Shown: positions 22,917 through 35,024, counted from the stretch's first letter. The stretch: 64,000 bases of DNA from Uloborus plumipes (GCA_038373865.1 JAXGGA010000085.1:292944-356943); one strand, 5' to 3'. Notes: generated by a model not told the origin, from the letters alone. Numbers and translations are program-made.

Positions 22917-25385
22917 TTTAATTTTTAGATTTTTGTTTAGTTACCTAGCAAGAAGAAAAATAGTTACTCATTCACATCTAAAACGTGCAATGCTGTGCGA
23001 TTATTGCAACTATATTTTATGATAATATTTTCGAACATTCTCACTCATGAGAAATTTCTTATGAATATTTTCCAAGATTATTCTCCAAACAGTTAGTGAA
23101 GAGAATATAACACCCTAAGTTTTCGTTATTTTTAATTAATAGACACTGCTTCAACCGAGTACATGCTTACTTTTAAGTCACTACACGAAACAAACTCTCA
23201 AGGTTTTTACAACACTGTATAAAAAAATAAAATAAAATAAAAAAGATAAAAAAACTCGAGGCAATAAATTTTGAGCTTCCTCTATCGCAGAACAAAGCTT
23301 TTAAATAACATTTTTAGGGACTAGACAATTAGGTTTATAAACCTGAAGCATAAAATTTCTCCCTAACAATCTCAGAAGTTGTGGGTTTTTAGCTTGTAAT
23401 TCAATCAAAGTTTTTTAACATACAGTGTGGTACATCTTGTTCCGCGAATACGGAACTTCAGCTTAACGAAGTTAAACGAAGAAAAAAGTAATAATCAAAG
23501 TTGGGGAAAAGTAGCACCGTTAAAAACGTTTTGATAGAACATACGTGATGAAGGATTCAGACTTGTATAAAGATAATGGATAAAAAACATATATGACAAC
23601 TTATACTCATATATCTCAAAACTTATACTCATGCTTAAATAGTCTGAAGTTCCATTTCATATGAAAAATCCACCAAAATAATGAAAGAGAGAGAGAGAGA
23701 GAGAAACAGTAGCTCTGCTCGCTTGAGTTAACATACAAAATAAACAAAGTTGAATATCAGGGTATTTTGGTAGATTTTACAACTTAACCCCTTCAGTCGT
23801 AATTATGAAATAGTTAACCAAAAATACTAAGTACTATGGCTAAGAGCATCTTACAAACAAAATTTCAAGCTTGTAAATAAAAAAATTAAAACAGTTATGA
23901 CGTGTCCAACAAAGCTCTTAGTACATTAGTCGAAGCTAGAGCTAACAAGTTTATACTAAGCATCATTTGTAAAACCCTAATTAATTTATTTTCAAAATTG
24001 CTGACAGTAAATTTTATAATTTATGAAATTAAAAACAACTTCAAACACAAAGTTTTTTTTCGTTGACAACTCGATAAATTTAGGTCTTCTTCGTTTGTTA
24101 CAGCTTAAATACAGACTTCAAAACGCCATGAATAAGTTCCAATATCTAAGTGAATAGGGTTATTTGAAGATCTCCATTTACTTACTTTTCCCTAGTAACA
24201 GAAAAACAGAGATTTTCAAGCAAATTTGCATATTAAACGGATTATTTCGGCAAACAAAATCGAGTTTTTTTTTTTTTTAATATCGAAATTTTTAAACAAA
24301 ACGACGGTAAAAGTTCTCTTTCCGAACGGGTAATTTCAAAAATATCGTGGTTTTACCCCTAATTTAAGACCTTGCTTTTCTCCTTCTGTTTTCTGAGATG
24401 CGCCACTACTCAAGTAGCACATTTCGTTTCGCAAACGTTTTGAAATACTTGTCAACGCTGTGAAAAGCATTTAAAAAATTTTATGGCGTGGGCTAACTGG
24501 GATTGTTATCGGTGAGCCATATTTATATCTTTTAATGTAATTGCATTATTTTTTGTTACATAACGTATTTACTTTAATGGAATCAATAATATTTCATTGT
24601 AATCTACTCCAAGTCTGAATTTATATATCTATTAGGATTATGTTATAATACGCGTTACGCTATTGAAGTTTTGAATGTTTATATAAGCATTGAAATGAGA
24701 TGATTTTGTTTAAACTCAAAACATTTTGTAAGTATTTAAAAATAGCAGACTAATCTGAACCTTATTTTTAACATAAAACACATCCAATTCCAATATAAAT
24801 AAATACATTACCCTCGAAAAGCATTCTCTTTTAAACCTTTTCAGTTCGGTCTTCATTTTGCAGTGAGTTTTTCACTCATATCCATTAAGCTTATCAAATT
24901 AGACATGTAGCGAAATTTGTTTTAAAATCATGAAATAAATTCACTTGGATTAACTTTCTGTTACGTATGTTGTTAGAGTCTTTGTACTTCTAGACGTCTC
25001 ATTTGCTTAAAAGCATGAAATGAAAAATTCATAGATCACAACAGGGAATAAATTCACTAGATAAGATAATCTTTAATTTGAGTCAAAATTTAATAAAATT
25101 GAATGGACATAAAATAGAAAATTGCCTCTATTTTTAGCGCAAATTTCATTGAAAATATTAAATGTTTGAAGCCAGGTACCCTGAAGCTGTTTTGTGGGAG
25201 GACCATAACGCAGAAACTGAGGAGGAGTGCTCCGCATTTTAGATAAGTATATTTTCTCATCATTTTACTGATACCCACGTAGCTCATCTGGGCACGTACT
25301 TTATTGAAATAATCTTAAACAATATTCGCCCTTTTCTGCAACAATATTTCATTTAAAAATAATCACGAAAATTCAAAGCTTACAT
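22917..25385. other. AT-rich stretch, no gene seen
   Basis: A tract AATAAAATAAAATAAAA lies at about 23226, and a (GA)n tract at 23685-23704. A possible worn pogo-like end (TACAGTGTGGTACATCTTG at about 23422) is too weak to call. No exon recognised. Confidence 0.5.
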
Positions 25386-25389
25386 TACA

Positions 25390-25775
25390 TACTCTGTTAA
25401 AAATTTTCCTGAAATTTTACGGTAAAAGTTACTGGCATCCATGTTGTCAGTAACTTTTACCGTAAAATATTTTTTGCTGCAAAATTTTACAGAAGAGAAA
25501 ACAAGAATTAAAAAGCGCGAGATACGAACGACAAGGATCAAACCCGGACCAATTTTAACACACTGCTTTACTATCCACGATACCAGATGAGACACATAAA
25601 GAGAACGGAAATAGGGTGTCATGTGCATCGCACAGTAAGTCACGTGGTGATCAATTGGCGCTGCAATTGCATTTTTTTTTATCGGTACAATTTACTGTAA
25701 AAATTTTCTGAACGGTAAATGCTACATTTTACAGTAACATTTACCATAAAAGCTTCCTGAATTTTTGACAGTGTA
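25390..25775. mobile_element. MITE with TA target and tRNA-like interior
   Basis: TACTCTGTTAAAAATTTTCC at the left is the inverse of the right end, which reads TACACTGTCAAAAATTCAGG on the minus strand. Inner arms ACGGTAAAAGTTACTG and CAGTAACATTTACCAT extend the inverted repeat. A TA lies at both borders, as in Tc1/mariner-type insertions. A second palindrome built on AAAGTTACTG...CAGTAACTTT lies just inside the left end (25420-25465). The middle (about 25510-25600, minus strand) looks tRNA-derived. Confidence 0.72.
25515..25595 (-). pseudogene. tRNA-like sequence inside a MITE
   Basis: On the minus strand, TCATCTGGTATCGTGGATAG followed by GGTCCGGGTTTGATCC looks like the A-box and B-box regions of a tRNA or tRNA-derived SINE. 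B-box consensus is GGTTCRANTCC. I cannot fold a complete acceptor stem. It lies inside an inverted-repeat element, so it was probably captured by that element or was a SINE that landed there. Confidence 0.4.
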
Positions 25776-26813
25776 TGTGTCATTTATTGTAAAACTCGTG
25801 CATTTAAATACTTTTAAAATGCGTCTTTATTTTCAAATTATGATTGCATTTAGTTATATCTTTAATATAAAACCGGAGTGAAGTACTTAACGAAATATAA
25901 ATATCTAATGACAAATAATAGCTGAAGACTTTTTTTTTTCCAAAGGAAAAGTTTGAAAAAGGCTTTATATAAAAGGGCATAGTAAAATCCTTTGCAACGA
26001 GAAATATCACTTTTACAATAAACGACTTATAAACAGCGGCGTGGTGAGAAATTGTTCACTCATAAATGCATACAAATTTAAATACATATAGTTTTAGGAA
26101 CAAGTAGTGCTTCATGGGGGAGTTATGAACCCCTATTCCAAGCAAAGCTTCGTGGCAAAATCCCAGCCCATTGCTGAAAATGGTTCAATGTTGTACTGGT
26201 AACCTTCAGTGCGAAACAATATTTGGAATTGGCAGTAATTTTTGTATTCAAATATAAGCAGCAACTTTTGAAACATTTCATTTTTTTATTGAGAGTAGTT
26301 ATTCATAACTTGACTAAAAAAAAAGAGAAGTTTTTTCCAAGTTGACACCTGTACGGAAGAATGAAGTAGTTGCACACATTCGTTAAATAACATTTAAGTT
26401 AGTGAGCACAAGTTTTGCATGTAGTTTCGGAAAATCTTAGATTACAGCATAGCAAGAATAATAGTATCTTAAGGTTATTAAGTGCATTATATAATTGTAT
26501 AGCATTACATATTCTGTTTCTTTAGCTAACTTTTTTTGAGGCTAGAAATAACGCTGTGTAGTTGCTTAATTTGCTCGCTGGTGAAGAATATAAATATTTC
26601 AACTGTAACTGACAATAAGTTGGGAGTAACTAAAAACTTAAATGCTATAAGTGGTGAGATTTAGGCAATTCAATATGCAACACGTTTTCTGCTGTTTTGA
26701 TCTTTTACTCTTCGCATGCAAACAGCAGCCTTTTAAACAAATTTAGATGAAGCTGTAAGATTTTTTTATATTTTTGTATTATTCATTTCTTATTTTTTCG
26801 AAAATAAAAATCC

Positions 26814-26890
26814 ATGGGCCTCCACAGTTATGGGATAGCAGCTTCGCTTCGAATGCTAGAGTACCCGAGTTCAATTCATTCTAGAGCAGT
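26814..26890 (+). pseudogene. tRNA-derived SINE head
   Basis: GGGCCTCCACAGTTATGGGA, then TAGCAGCTTCGC, then CCGAGTTCAATTCATTCTAG resembles a tRNA sequence with an A-box-like TGGGATAGCAG and a B-box-like GAGTTCAATTC spaced about 35 bases apart. The acceptor stem does not close. The following 250 bases (to about 27060) may be the SINE body. Confidence 0.42.
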
Positions 26891-27069
26891 AGGTAGTATT
26901 TCCTCTATTTGTGTTGCAAATCTTTCTTTTGTTGTCTTATATGTAAATAAAGAAGTCAAATCTCAGGAGGCAATGACACTCCATACTTTTATAATGATAT
27001 TTAAATATGGATACGATAACAACAGCAATAAAAACTCAATTATTTTATGTTCATTTTCATAATATTTTT

Positions 27070-27540
27070 ATATTTTAGAATTTTTAATTATTTTTTTTAC
27101 TTGATAATTTCTTTTAGAAATACAAATAAGTGTTAAGTCACATATTTAAGGTATATACGAAAAGTAATTGGTTATACACTTTGATGCATAATTAAGCATG
27201 GGAGTGCTGTTTTAATGTTAAGTTGTAAGGGAAACTGTTAAGTCTTACCACACAAAATGAATAAAACCCTCACATGTAAATTACGTTATAGTGAATAACA
27301 TAAACTTAAATTGAAATTACTTGTGTCTCTGAAGCTTAAAATGATGTTTCTGAACATTTCTTGAATGAAGTTCAAATAAAAACATTTAAACAACACACTT
27401 AGTTTCAATCACTTGTAAAATTTTGCACAAGGACACTTTTTGCTATAATAGTAGTATATAATAATCAAAATTATTTATTTTCAGTAGAATTATACTTTTG
27501 TATCCAACTTTTTGAAAATATATCAAGCAACTGAAAAAAA
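27070..27540. other. AT-rich stretch, no gene seen
   Basis: Nothing recognised beyond A/T homopolymers. Confidence 0.5.
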
Positions 27541-28985
27541 TCATATACATTATGAAAATAATTAAAAAAAAAAAACTATGTTAACGAACTTGACATTTGG
27601 TAACGAATTCGACCCGAATTCATATCCAATAATTAACTCTGTTACCATGATTTTTACGATATTTTCAAGTTTATATACATACATTTACGCATGTATTCAT
27701 TCACTATAATATAATCTTTTCTGCAATTAAGATACAAAAAAGTCACTTTTGGCATATAAGAGTAAATTCTTTGCTATAAATCTGAAGCATATTGTCACCG
27801 CAAGCAGTACAAGTGACTAAGATTTCGCTATTATGAAAAAATATACATTTATTTCAACATTAAACAAGTGAGAAATATATAAACAAATGCAACATGAATG
27901 AAATTTTACTTCTCTTATGTATAAAGTATCATTGGAAATTCATAGAATAATGGATTTCCTCTCATAATTAGATTTGGTTGGAGAAGAATTGCAATAACTT
28001 GACCTAAATCAATAAAAATTGTGTAGTTTTCATCTGTATGAATTTTTTTTTCGTTTGGAAACTCATTTGATTTCTGAGACATGATTTTAATATATTTCTC
28101 ATTATCTATTTTTCTTTGAATCATTGTAGCAATCTACAATTTTTTTCTTTATAGGGAATTCTGTTAAAATATGAACACCTTCACACATTTTCACAACAGA
28201 TACTTCATCAAAATATGAATTCTTATTTTTTTCTCTCAGGTTTTGTGTCTCGTGAAGAATTTTTCCTTTGTTTTTGTGCACATTAAATGGGTCAATAAAA
28301 GCTGATATTTCATAAACAATATTTAAGTATAAAGGTTTTTACAAAAGTAAATATTAATATTAGAATTTATGGTAACGGAATGATGACGACAGTATATAAA
28401 GAATAAAAATATCAACTATGAAGAAGCCTTGTTCTTTCTCTTACTGTTACGCTTCCCAATTCAAGAAACCCAAATGGATAAAAGTGGTTGCTAATGATGT
28501 AATTTTTTGGCAGCATTAAATACCTATTTTAGCCAAAATAATCTTAGAGTGATGGACTTGACAAGAACCCCGAGGGACAAAATATTTTTATCCATTTCTT
28601 AAAGAAAAAATTCCTATAATTAATATTTATTATAAATACCATACACTGACAGTTAATGTATAAAAATAATTCAATACTGTATATATATTTACAAAATTAA
28701 GCTCAAATAAGCAAAAGTTAAACTTTCGAAAATAGAAGAGGGACAGGAGTTTTTGCTTTGATTCTCATCTTTTAAGACTTACAACTGAAATTTGTTTACT
28801 TATTTTTAGATTTTTAAATGGTGGAAATTTTTATTGCATCTTTTAAGTGACACAGTGTTTTCATTGAATTTAAAATACAAATATTGCTTCTATTTTGTAT
28901 TTTCTCTTCTGGTACAGCATATAGAAGCAAATTTTGAAAATGACCCTTTAAAGTCATTTTTTTAAATTTAAATCAGAAAAATGAT
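27540..28985 (-). mobile_element. Repeat family with GTCAAGTCCGTTACC motif, copy B
   Basis: The minus strand from about 28780 down to 28230 aligns with plus-strand copy A (3425-3960). Matching landmarks are GAGAATCAA, the AT-rich TATTTAT blocks, TTCTTGTCAAGTCC, AAGATTATTTTGGCT and TTTTTATTCTTT. Motif relatives also occur at about 27590-27650 (TTGACATTTGGTAACG, CTGTTACC) and near 29030. A remnant of copy A near 4344 (AAAATGACCC) appears here at about 28937 in the plus orientation, so internal rearrangement has occurred. Unlike copy A, it keeps a substantial broken reading frame. Confidence 0.55.
27915..28330 (-). pseudogene. Broken transposon ORF in copy B, family unknown
   Basis: The minus strand is open from about 28330 to a stop at 28102, and reads YEISAFIDPFNVHKNKGKIL, then SYFDEVSVVKMCEGVHILTE, then FPIKKKIVDCYN. 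An overlapping frame starting at 28124 continues YIKIMSQKSNEFPNEKK and IFIDLGQVIAILLQPNLIMR and stops at 27915. The residue usage looks protein-like (mixed charge, hydrophobic blocks), unlike chance frames nearby. The frame change around 28104-28124 indicates one indel. I do not recognise the family. Its position inside an iterated-motif repeat suggests that it is that element's own gene. Confidence 0.42.
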
Positions 28986-29073
28986 GTATTTTTATTGAAC
29001 TAACATTAAAGGAGAAGTGGCAACATTTGATGGTTACCGATTTGATATTTTTACTAGTGACAAAAGAAAATAA

Positions 29074-30045
29074 TCTACATAAATAAAACAAAGAAGATGT
29101 GTGTATAATGTTTGTTTTTGTATATATGTTTATATGTGCTTGTGTACCTTATACAAATCCACAGTTTACATCGGATCTGGACGAAATTTGGCAGGGAGAT
29201 ACTTGGGCACCCGGGAAGGATCATAGGATGGTTTCTGAGTGGGAAAAAAGTACTGATCCTTTCGAATTTCGAAAAAAGGACTTCAAAATGTCTCTTTCTA
29301 CCCGATATACTTATCGGATCTTCTCGATCTTGGTGTCATTCGAAAGAACGCAAAAAATACCTTTCAGGAAAGCTTCCTTCCTACCGTTTTCAAAACCACT
29401 AATCGATATCTCCACCCTGAAAAAAGATACAGCCTTTTAAAAGAGAGCGGAATTCAATTTTTAATTGAAAATCGACGATCACCTGCGCGTGAAAAAAATC
29501 TCATTATTGATTTCAATCTGTTGCCATTTTGACCTGAGTGCTGCAAAAATAAAGTTCTGAAATTGCTTTTGCTATTAGTACTAGAGAATGATCATCCCCC
29601 CCCCTCAGCCAGTTTCAATAGAATTGTAACCCTAAACCTTCATTTTATTTTCCCAATCAGTTCTGGCTAAAGAAATTCGAGGAGGAGGGATGAATAATAA
29701 TAATCAGCGTGAAGCATGCAGTAAACTGAAATATCATCAGGGAATAAAAATATCGTCTGCCCCTGTTAAAGAAATTGAAAACGTGTGTAAAAAGAAAAAA
29801 TAGATCAGTAAGATTTTTAAACCGCCGTGCTGTTTTTTTTTTTTTTGCTAAAAAAAAAGATATTTTACTGTTATTTTTCTGCCGATAATTCTTATAAGCA
29901 ATGGTAAATAAATGGTAAAAACTACACGGGAAACGCAAAAATAAAAGAATCTTTGGGAAAAAAAAATAGTAGCGTCTTATAAAATATTCAAGTTTTGTTA
30001 ATTTTTTGTTCTTAGGTCTCGTGCAATGCTGGGCCAAGGAGCTAG
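29074..30045 (+). mobile_element. Helitron-like non-autonomous element H3
   Basis: It starts TCTACATAAATAAAACAAAG after an A and ends CTAG (30042-30045) before a T, which fits the A/T insertion rule of Helitrons. The 3' end GTGCAATGCTGGGCCAAGG matches the GTGCAACGCCGGGCCACG end of element H2. Near the start, ACAAATCCACAGTTTACATC, then GGATCTGGACGAAATTTGGC is the repeat also found in triplicate at 45680-46000. No helicase is encoded. Lysine- and phenylalanine-rich open frames here are low complexity. Confidence 0.58.
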
Positions 30046-32189
30046 TAATGGTTATAAAAAAGAAACTTTGAGAATTCGGTAAAAAATAACTTTTTCGCTT
30101 AAAAATAATGCAAGAGAAAAATAATAAACTCTGCATCAAGGCGTGAGATAATGGATTTTAATTGGAGAAGAAGTAGAAGACTTTAGATAGTTATCTTTGT
30201 GTCATACGAGCATCATGTCAGTTTCGTTTAATCACAGGCATTATACTCGTGGGCGATTGAATGTGAAGTAACTTGAAGTAAAAATAAAGAATGCAAAACT
30301 TAAGAAAAATACGAAATATTAATGCTTAAATTTTCCAAAAGAATAATATCATTCTCTGTTTGGCAGTATTATTTAAGAGATATTCATTTTCACAAACTAC
30401 TGGGTGACGAATTCTGTGGTTTTGCGAAATAGTTATTGGTCTTGTTTATTTCTTTATGTAGCTGATAGACGGGGCTCTGACTTATCAAACATTTTGGTTC
30501 CAAAAAAGAACTAGAGTACACCACTAGTATGCGCACCAAAACAGCATTGAAGAAAAATGGTAGCTAAGATTCAAATGTGTTGTTTCATTGATGTTTGATT
30601 ATTCTAGTCTACAGAAAGAGAAGCTTTCATTAATTCAGATTTAAAAGAAGCGAGCTTTGAAAAGGAAATTATGTGTGAGTTCACAAGAAACATTTCCCGA
30701 TAAGTTATAACTAAATTTGAGAAATCAAACAACAAAGTTGTGTTTTACTCGGCTTCTCATCACTAATCATTACTAAGTAGCAACCAGAGAGTATAATAAT
30801 GTATTTACAGATACTTGAAGCAAAGTTCGATTCATTGCCCTCTCGGAGCCAAAATGTTAGATAGGCCTGCCAGCCTTCTCGTAATTGGTGCTACTCGTAT
30901 ATGAACTGCATATCTTTCCCATGCTTTAATTCAAGCACAATTGTCTTAAGGGCCTGTTTTCGGCTAGTTCATAAGATCGTCGATAGGCTTGTTTATCGAT
31001 TCTGGTGCCATGTACTGATGTTTTAGTTGAATACTTTTGAAAAGTGTTGAAACATTGTATCTGTATTTCAAAAATAAAACCTTGGAAGCCTCGGGACAAG
31101 TATATGAATGTTCTGACTTGCAAAACGCAGAAAAATGAAAATAATGATCTTTGCTTCGATTATTGGTAGGTGATAAACGAAACATTAAGGATTAATTTTG
31201 GAATGAAAGTTATGTCCATATGCTTCTTAAAAGGAAACCTATTCTTGTGAATCTCTTACTCCGGGATAAAAATAATAATGCCAACTTTTAGAGAAAGATT
31301 CGAGTTCTGTACATTTGCTTCAAAGTTACTAGGAGTGCACTCGTTCAAAGAGTGTGGAAAGAAGTTAGTGCGACAAGCATCATAAATCTATAAGTTAAAA
31401 ATGTATTTCTGTAGCTCATTTGAATTTTAATAACAAATTTAAATCTTAGAGCTGTTTTCTTTTTTTTCTTTCTATCTTAAAGTGCTTTAAAATTTTTTAC
31501 AATTTACTGCATTCTGTAAAGCTGCAAATTATGCATGTACCTCTGGGCCAAATTAAGGTTAGTCCAAAAATGGCGATTTTTAATTTATCATGGAATTGTA
31601 TGTATAATCTTATTCCACATTGAACCAAATCAACGTAATTCTATGATACAATTTAGTTTACATTTTTATTTCTTATCAGTGTTATGGGAGCCCGAGTCCT
31701 ACCCTGTAAATGCACCAGGCAAACGTTTTTACGCCGTCCTGGAAAGTAGTGATAGTGTGACTTACGTTACTCTGGCTTTGAGGCGCAGATATTTTGCTAT
31801 TTTTTTCAATGTCTCCCCCATCCATCCATTCAAAAAAAAAAAAAAAAAAACCTTACAATGGCTGCACTTTTCAAGTAGATTGAAGCAACTGAATAAAGTT
31901 GGAACTTAAAAGTTAGGTTCTATTCAAGATTTCATGTTAAGCAAATCCGAAATGCATCGATAAATTTTTAAAGTAATATTCCTTAAGACAGTTTGCTCCT
32001 AGAGAAATGATTTCGTAAAGAATGCCTGAGCGTATGTGTTTTTGTATTGCTTATAGCTGTTTCACTTTTTATTGAGCGTTTTGCGTTTGAAGTTAAAAAC
32101 ATTTTGTTTTATTAGCTGTCATACCAAAGAGGGACTTTGTGAAAGTCTGGAAATATGAAGAGAATATATGAGTCTATAAGTATGAAAAA
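30046..32189. other. AT-rich stretch, no gene seen
   Basis: A segment near 31530-31580 (GTACCTCTGGGCC, then AGTCCAAAAATGGCGATTT) matches 59390-59435 in inverted orientation, so it is part of a dispersed repeat. A poly-A tract lies at 31832-31849. I see no exon that I can support. Confidence 0.5.
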
Positions 32190-32402
32190 AGTGCTCCACT
32201 GGTAAATTGACCTCTGACATAGACAATGATCCTCTTTTTCGGGTAATTGGGAGGGTAATTATCTCTGAATTGAGTTGGGTTACTTTCATAGTCGTTTTGC
32301 AAAAGTATTTCAGTTCCAAATCTGCTGCAATTACCCTTTCCCATTACCCGAAAAAGAGGTTAACATTGTCAATGTCGGAGGTCAATTTTTCAGTAAAGCA
32401 CT
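32190..32402. mobile_element. MITE, family M1 copy 2
   Basis: A 213-bp element. Left: AGTGCTCCACTGG, AAATTGACCTCTGACATAG, ACAATGATCCTCTTTTTC. Right: GAAAAAGAGG, CATTGTCAATGTCGGAGG, TCAATTTTTCAGTAAAGCACT. These give inverted arms of about 60 bp. The interior words GGGTAATTGGGAGGGTAAT and AATTACCCTTTCCCATTACC repeat the theme. It matches the copy at 7829-8054 across its arms. This copy has better preserved outer arms. Confidence 0.82.
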
Positions 32403-32726
32403 CTTCTCTGCTGTTGAGGAGATGATTTAAATAGTGCGAAATAATCCAAATTTAGTCACTCCAGATGCTTCAATATTTGTTGTCATTCAGGATAACTTTG
32501 CCACATACATGTTTCTTAAAAAATATTTGACTTCAAAAGAAACGGTAGGAGGCCCCAATGCTGGTGGATATAATTGCAATATCTACAACTCAGCTGGAAG
32601 AGAACCTATTGGCACGAGGAAATTCAGCTAGGAAAATGAAACTCAGAATAAGCGTGGGAAAAACAAAATGCACATTTTGTGGAAAAAGAAAAACCCATCG
32701 AATTTTTTAAAGATTGGTACATTTAA

Positions 32727-33242
32727 CCCATTTATGCCCAGTAGCCTAAAAACGGGACGCTTGTTAGTTACTGCATGCAAAAACCTGTAATGGGTATATC
32801 ATTTTACTAAAGCTGTTTTTCACAAGTTAAATAGTCCTTCTTCTTGAGAAAACCAGTTAGAGTCACTATTTGGACAACAGAGTTTATTTATTGACAGCTA
32901 TTTTCAGACAAATCAGTCAAGCAACGATCCAGCATGGGTAGATACGGAAAGTAAGTTTTTTTTTGCGAACTTATTTTTCATAAAATTAAACTATTTTTAA
33001 ATGATTTGCTTAAAATTGATCACAGATGCCTTCTGTAATGTTACTTTGCGAAAGTAAAGTCAAGTAAGGTCGTATTTTGCTCACATATCTGCAAATTATC
33101 CCATAAACAGGACGTTAAAAAGCTTAATAAATATGGCAACGGCGAACTATTTTAAGCCTAAAATGTATGTAAACTATTCCAAGTAAGAGTTTTAAGCAGA
33201 TGAAAATTGAAAAAAGAATTAAGAAACTTGGGCATAAATGGG
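32727..33242. mobile_element. piggyBac-type non-autonomous element P2 with TTAA duplication
   Basis: TTAA at 32723-32726 precedes CCCATTTATGCCCAGTAG. The right end CTTGGGCATAAATGGG is followed by TTAA at 33243-33246. Inverted ends of about 16 bp start with CCC, as in piggyBac. Length 516 bp, no coding. GGACG words occur near both ends (about 32755 and 33110). Confidence 0.85.
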
Positions 33243-33702
33243 TTAATTTGAATCAGTTAGAAATTTATCTTTCGGGACTCCGAGATCAACTTTTAAAATG
33301 ATTTCAATCATGAGATCTGAAAAAGTGTCAGTCCTGCAAATGGCTGCTTCTTTGGTGTAAGATCACACCTAAAATAAAATCTAATAAAAAAGAAGTACAA
33401 AAATAATTCTATCATACTCAGTTCCAATAAAATCTTCCTCAACTTATGCTTTAGAGACATGAACTCGGATTATGACGGAAAAAAAGAGCATTGGGAAAAT
33501 TTGAAAGAAAGATTTTAAGAACCAATTTCGGTGCCGCTTTAAAGAACACTAAAAGGAGTAAGCAATATAATTTCGAACATAAGAAATACCGACGGAAAGA
33601 AAATTTCTAGTTTGAATTTAAACATCAATAGATCTGTAGTTCATAATCTAGCAAGGAGTTTAAACGCATTTTGACGGAAACTTGGATCGAAATTCTGCTG
33701 AT

Positions 33703-33776
33703 GAATTTTCGGTTCCACTCGAACTCATGATTTCCGTATTATTAGCACGACGCTCTAACCAACTGAGAAACCGGAC
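33703..33776 (-). pseudogene. tRNA-Ile(AAU)-like pseudogene or SINE head
   Basis: On the minus strand the sequence reads CTCAGTTGGTTAGAGC (D arm) and CGTCGTGCTAATAA (anticodon stem and loop with AAU), then a variable loop and GAGTTCGAG (T loop). This matches eukaryotic tRNA-Ile(AAU) closely through the D and anticodon arms. The acceptor stem and T stem no longer pair, so it is not a functional tRNA. It is either a decayed tRNA copy or the 5' head of a tRNA-derived SINE running toward lower coordinates. Confidence 0.72.
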
Positions 33777-35024
33777 TTCCCTTACGGAATGCTACGCGTT
33801 GAAACGATGCTTCATGAAAAAAAAAACAGAGAAAATTGTATTTTCCGACAGAATAACTAAATGTAAATTACCTTTATTTTTCTCCAAAAGTGAGCTCAAA
33901 AGATCTTTAAAATGATTCATTGCTTTTGAAATTTGATGAACTATATTGAAGAAGTAACGGGTTTGTCACAAAAACACCTTTGAGAAATAATACATATATG
34001 ATTAATTGGCACATTTCTCACGCAGTTCATAGCTATTCAAAATGGCAGGATAGCTTTTAACCAGGTTATTACTCATTTTAAACAACTTTTATAATTATTA
34101 TTCCCTAATTTGTGATTAGGAGTTTTTAAGTTTTACGCCAATAGTTGCAATGATACAATTAAAACACAAGTGGAGAATTTAAAAACAGGAAAATTGAGAG
34201 GCACAAAGTTACCCTGAACAAATTTATCTTTGAGCTTATTTTGAAGTTTATGTTCAGGGTGGACATTTTTATTTAATCGCATATAATTGTTCATCATCTT
34301 TGTGTACCTTTTCTTTAGAAGTGTGCAATAATATAATTTTTTGTGCTGTTTCCCTTTGCTGCACCACTCTGCAGGGGAAAAAGGAATTCTTGAAGTCCTG
34401 GTAAAGCAGCTTATTTGTGCGAAAAATCTACATATTGCCAACAGTTATGCAGGTGAAGAAATTTTTGAAAGGAAAATGAACCAATCTAAATAGGAAAAGC
34501 TACAATTGGCAGTGGAGGTAGAACCCGGGCTTTGTTTGCATGGGATCCCACGGGCGCTCAGCTCTTGCACTGATTTCCAATTGTGTCTTACTTTTTACTT
34601 ATTAGACGAAATTGAAACTATTTAAGCATTAAAATGAGTTTCAGAAACTATAGAGCAACCGCAGTTCTTTCATTAGAAATTAAGCCTGGATGGAGTATTT
34701 ACCAAATTGACCTTTATCAGTGCATTTATTAAGAAATCGGGAATGTAGTCTGAAGTCAATGAAATTGCATTGCTGTTGCTCTTCTTGATAGATGCATCAT
34801 TAAGTTTTCTCGGATTCTTTTCTTATTACGTTAGGGGCGCGCACATGAAAATAGTCGCGCATAATTTCCTTTTCGTCAAGGTTATCTCAAGGTTATCTCT
34901 CTGGGATGAGATCAAAAATTAGCTACTTGTCTGGGTTTTTGCTAATAATGCAACACAAGAGATCCAATACCTTTCTTATATCGAGTTGGAATAACGGCAG
35001 AAGAAAGCGATTACTGTGATAGTG

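Noticed and set aside
23421..23490. Possible pogo-like end TACAGTGTGGTACATC
   Set aside because: Too short and diverged, no partner end, no iterated subterminal words.
29657..30139. 160-codon minus-strand open frame, the longest complete one in the window
   Set aside because: Lys, Phe, Ser and Ile dominate, it crosses homopolymers and the end of a Helitron-like element, and no motif is visible. Expected by chance in AT-rich DNA.
30810..30850. B-box-like AAAGTTCGATTCATT
   Set aside because: It stands alone without an A-box or tRNA arms.
34500..34570. Possible tRNA-derived sequence on the minus strand (CCCGGGTTCTACC, B-box like)
   Set aside because: No convincing A-box at the right distance and no foldable arms by eye.
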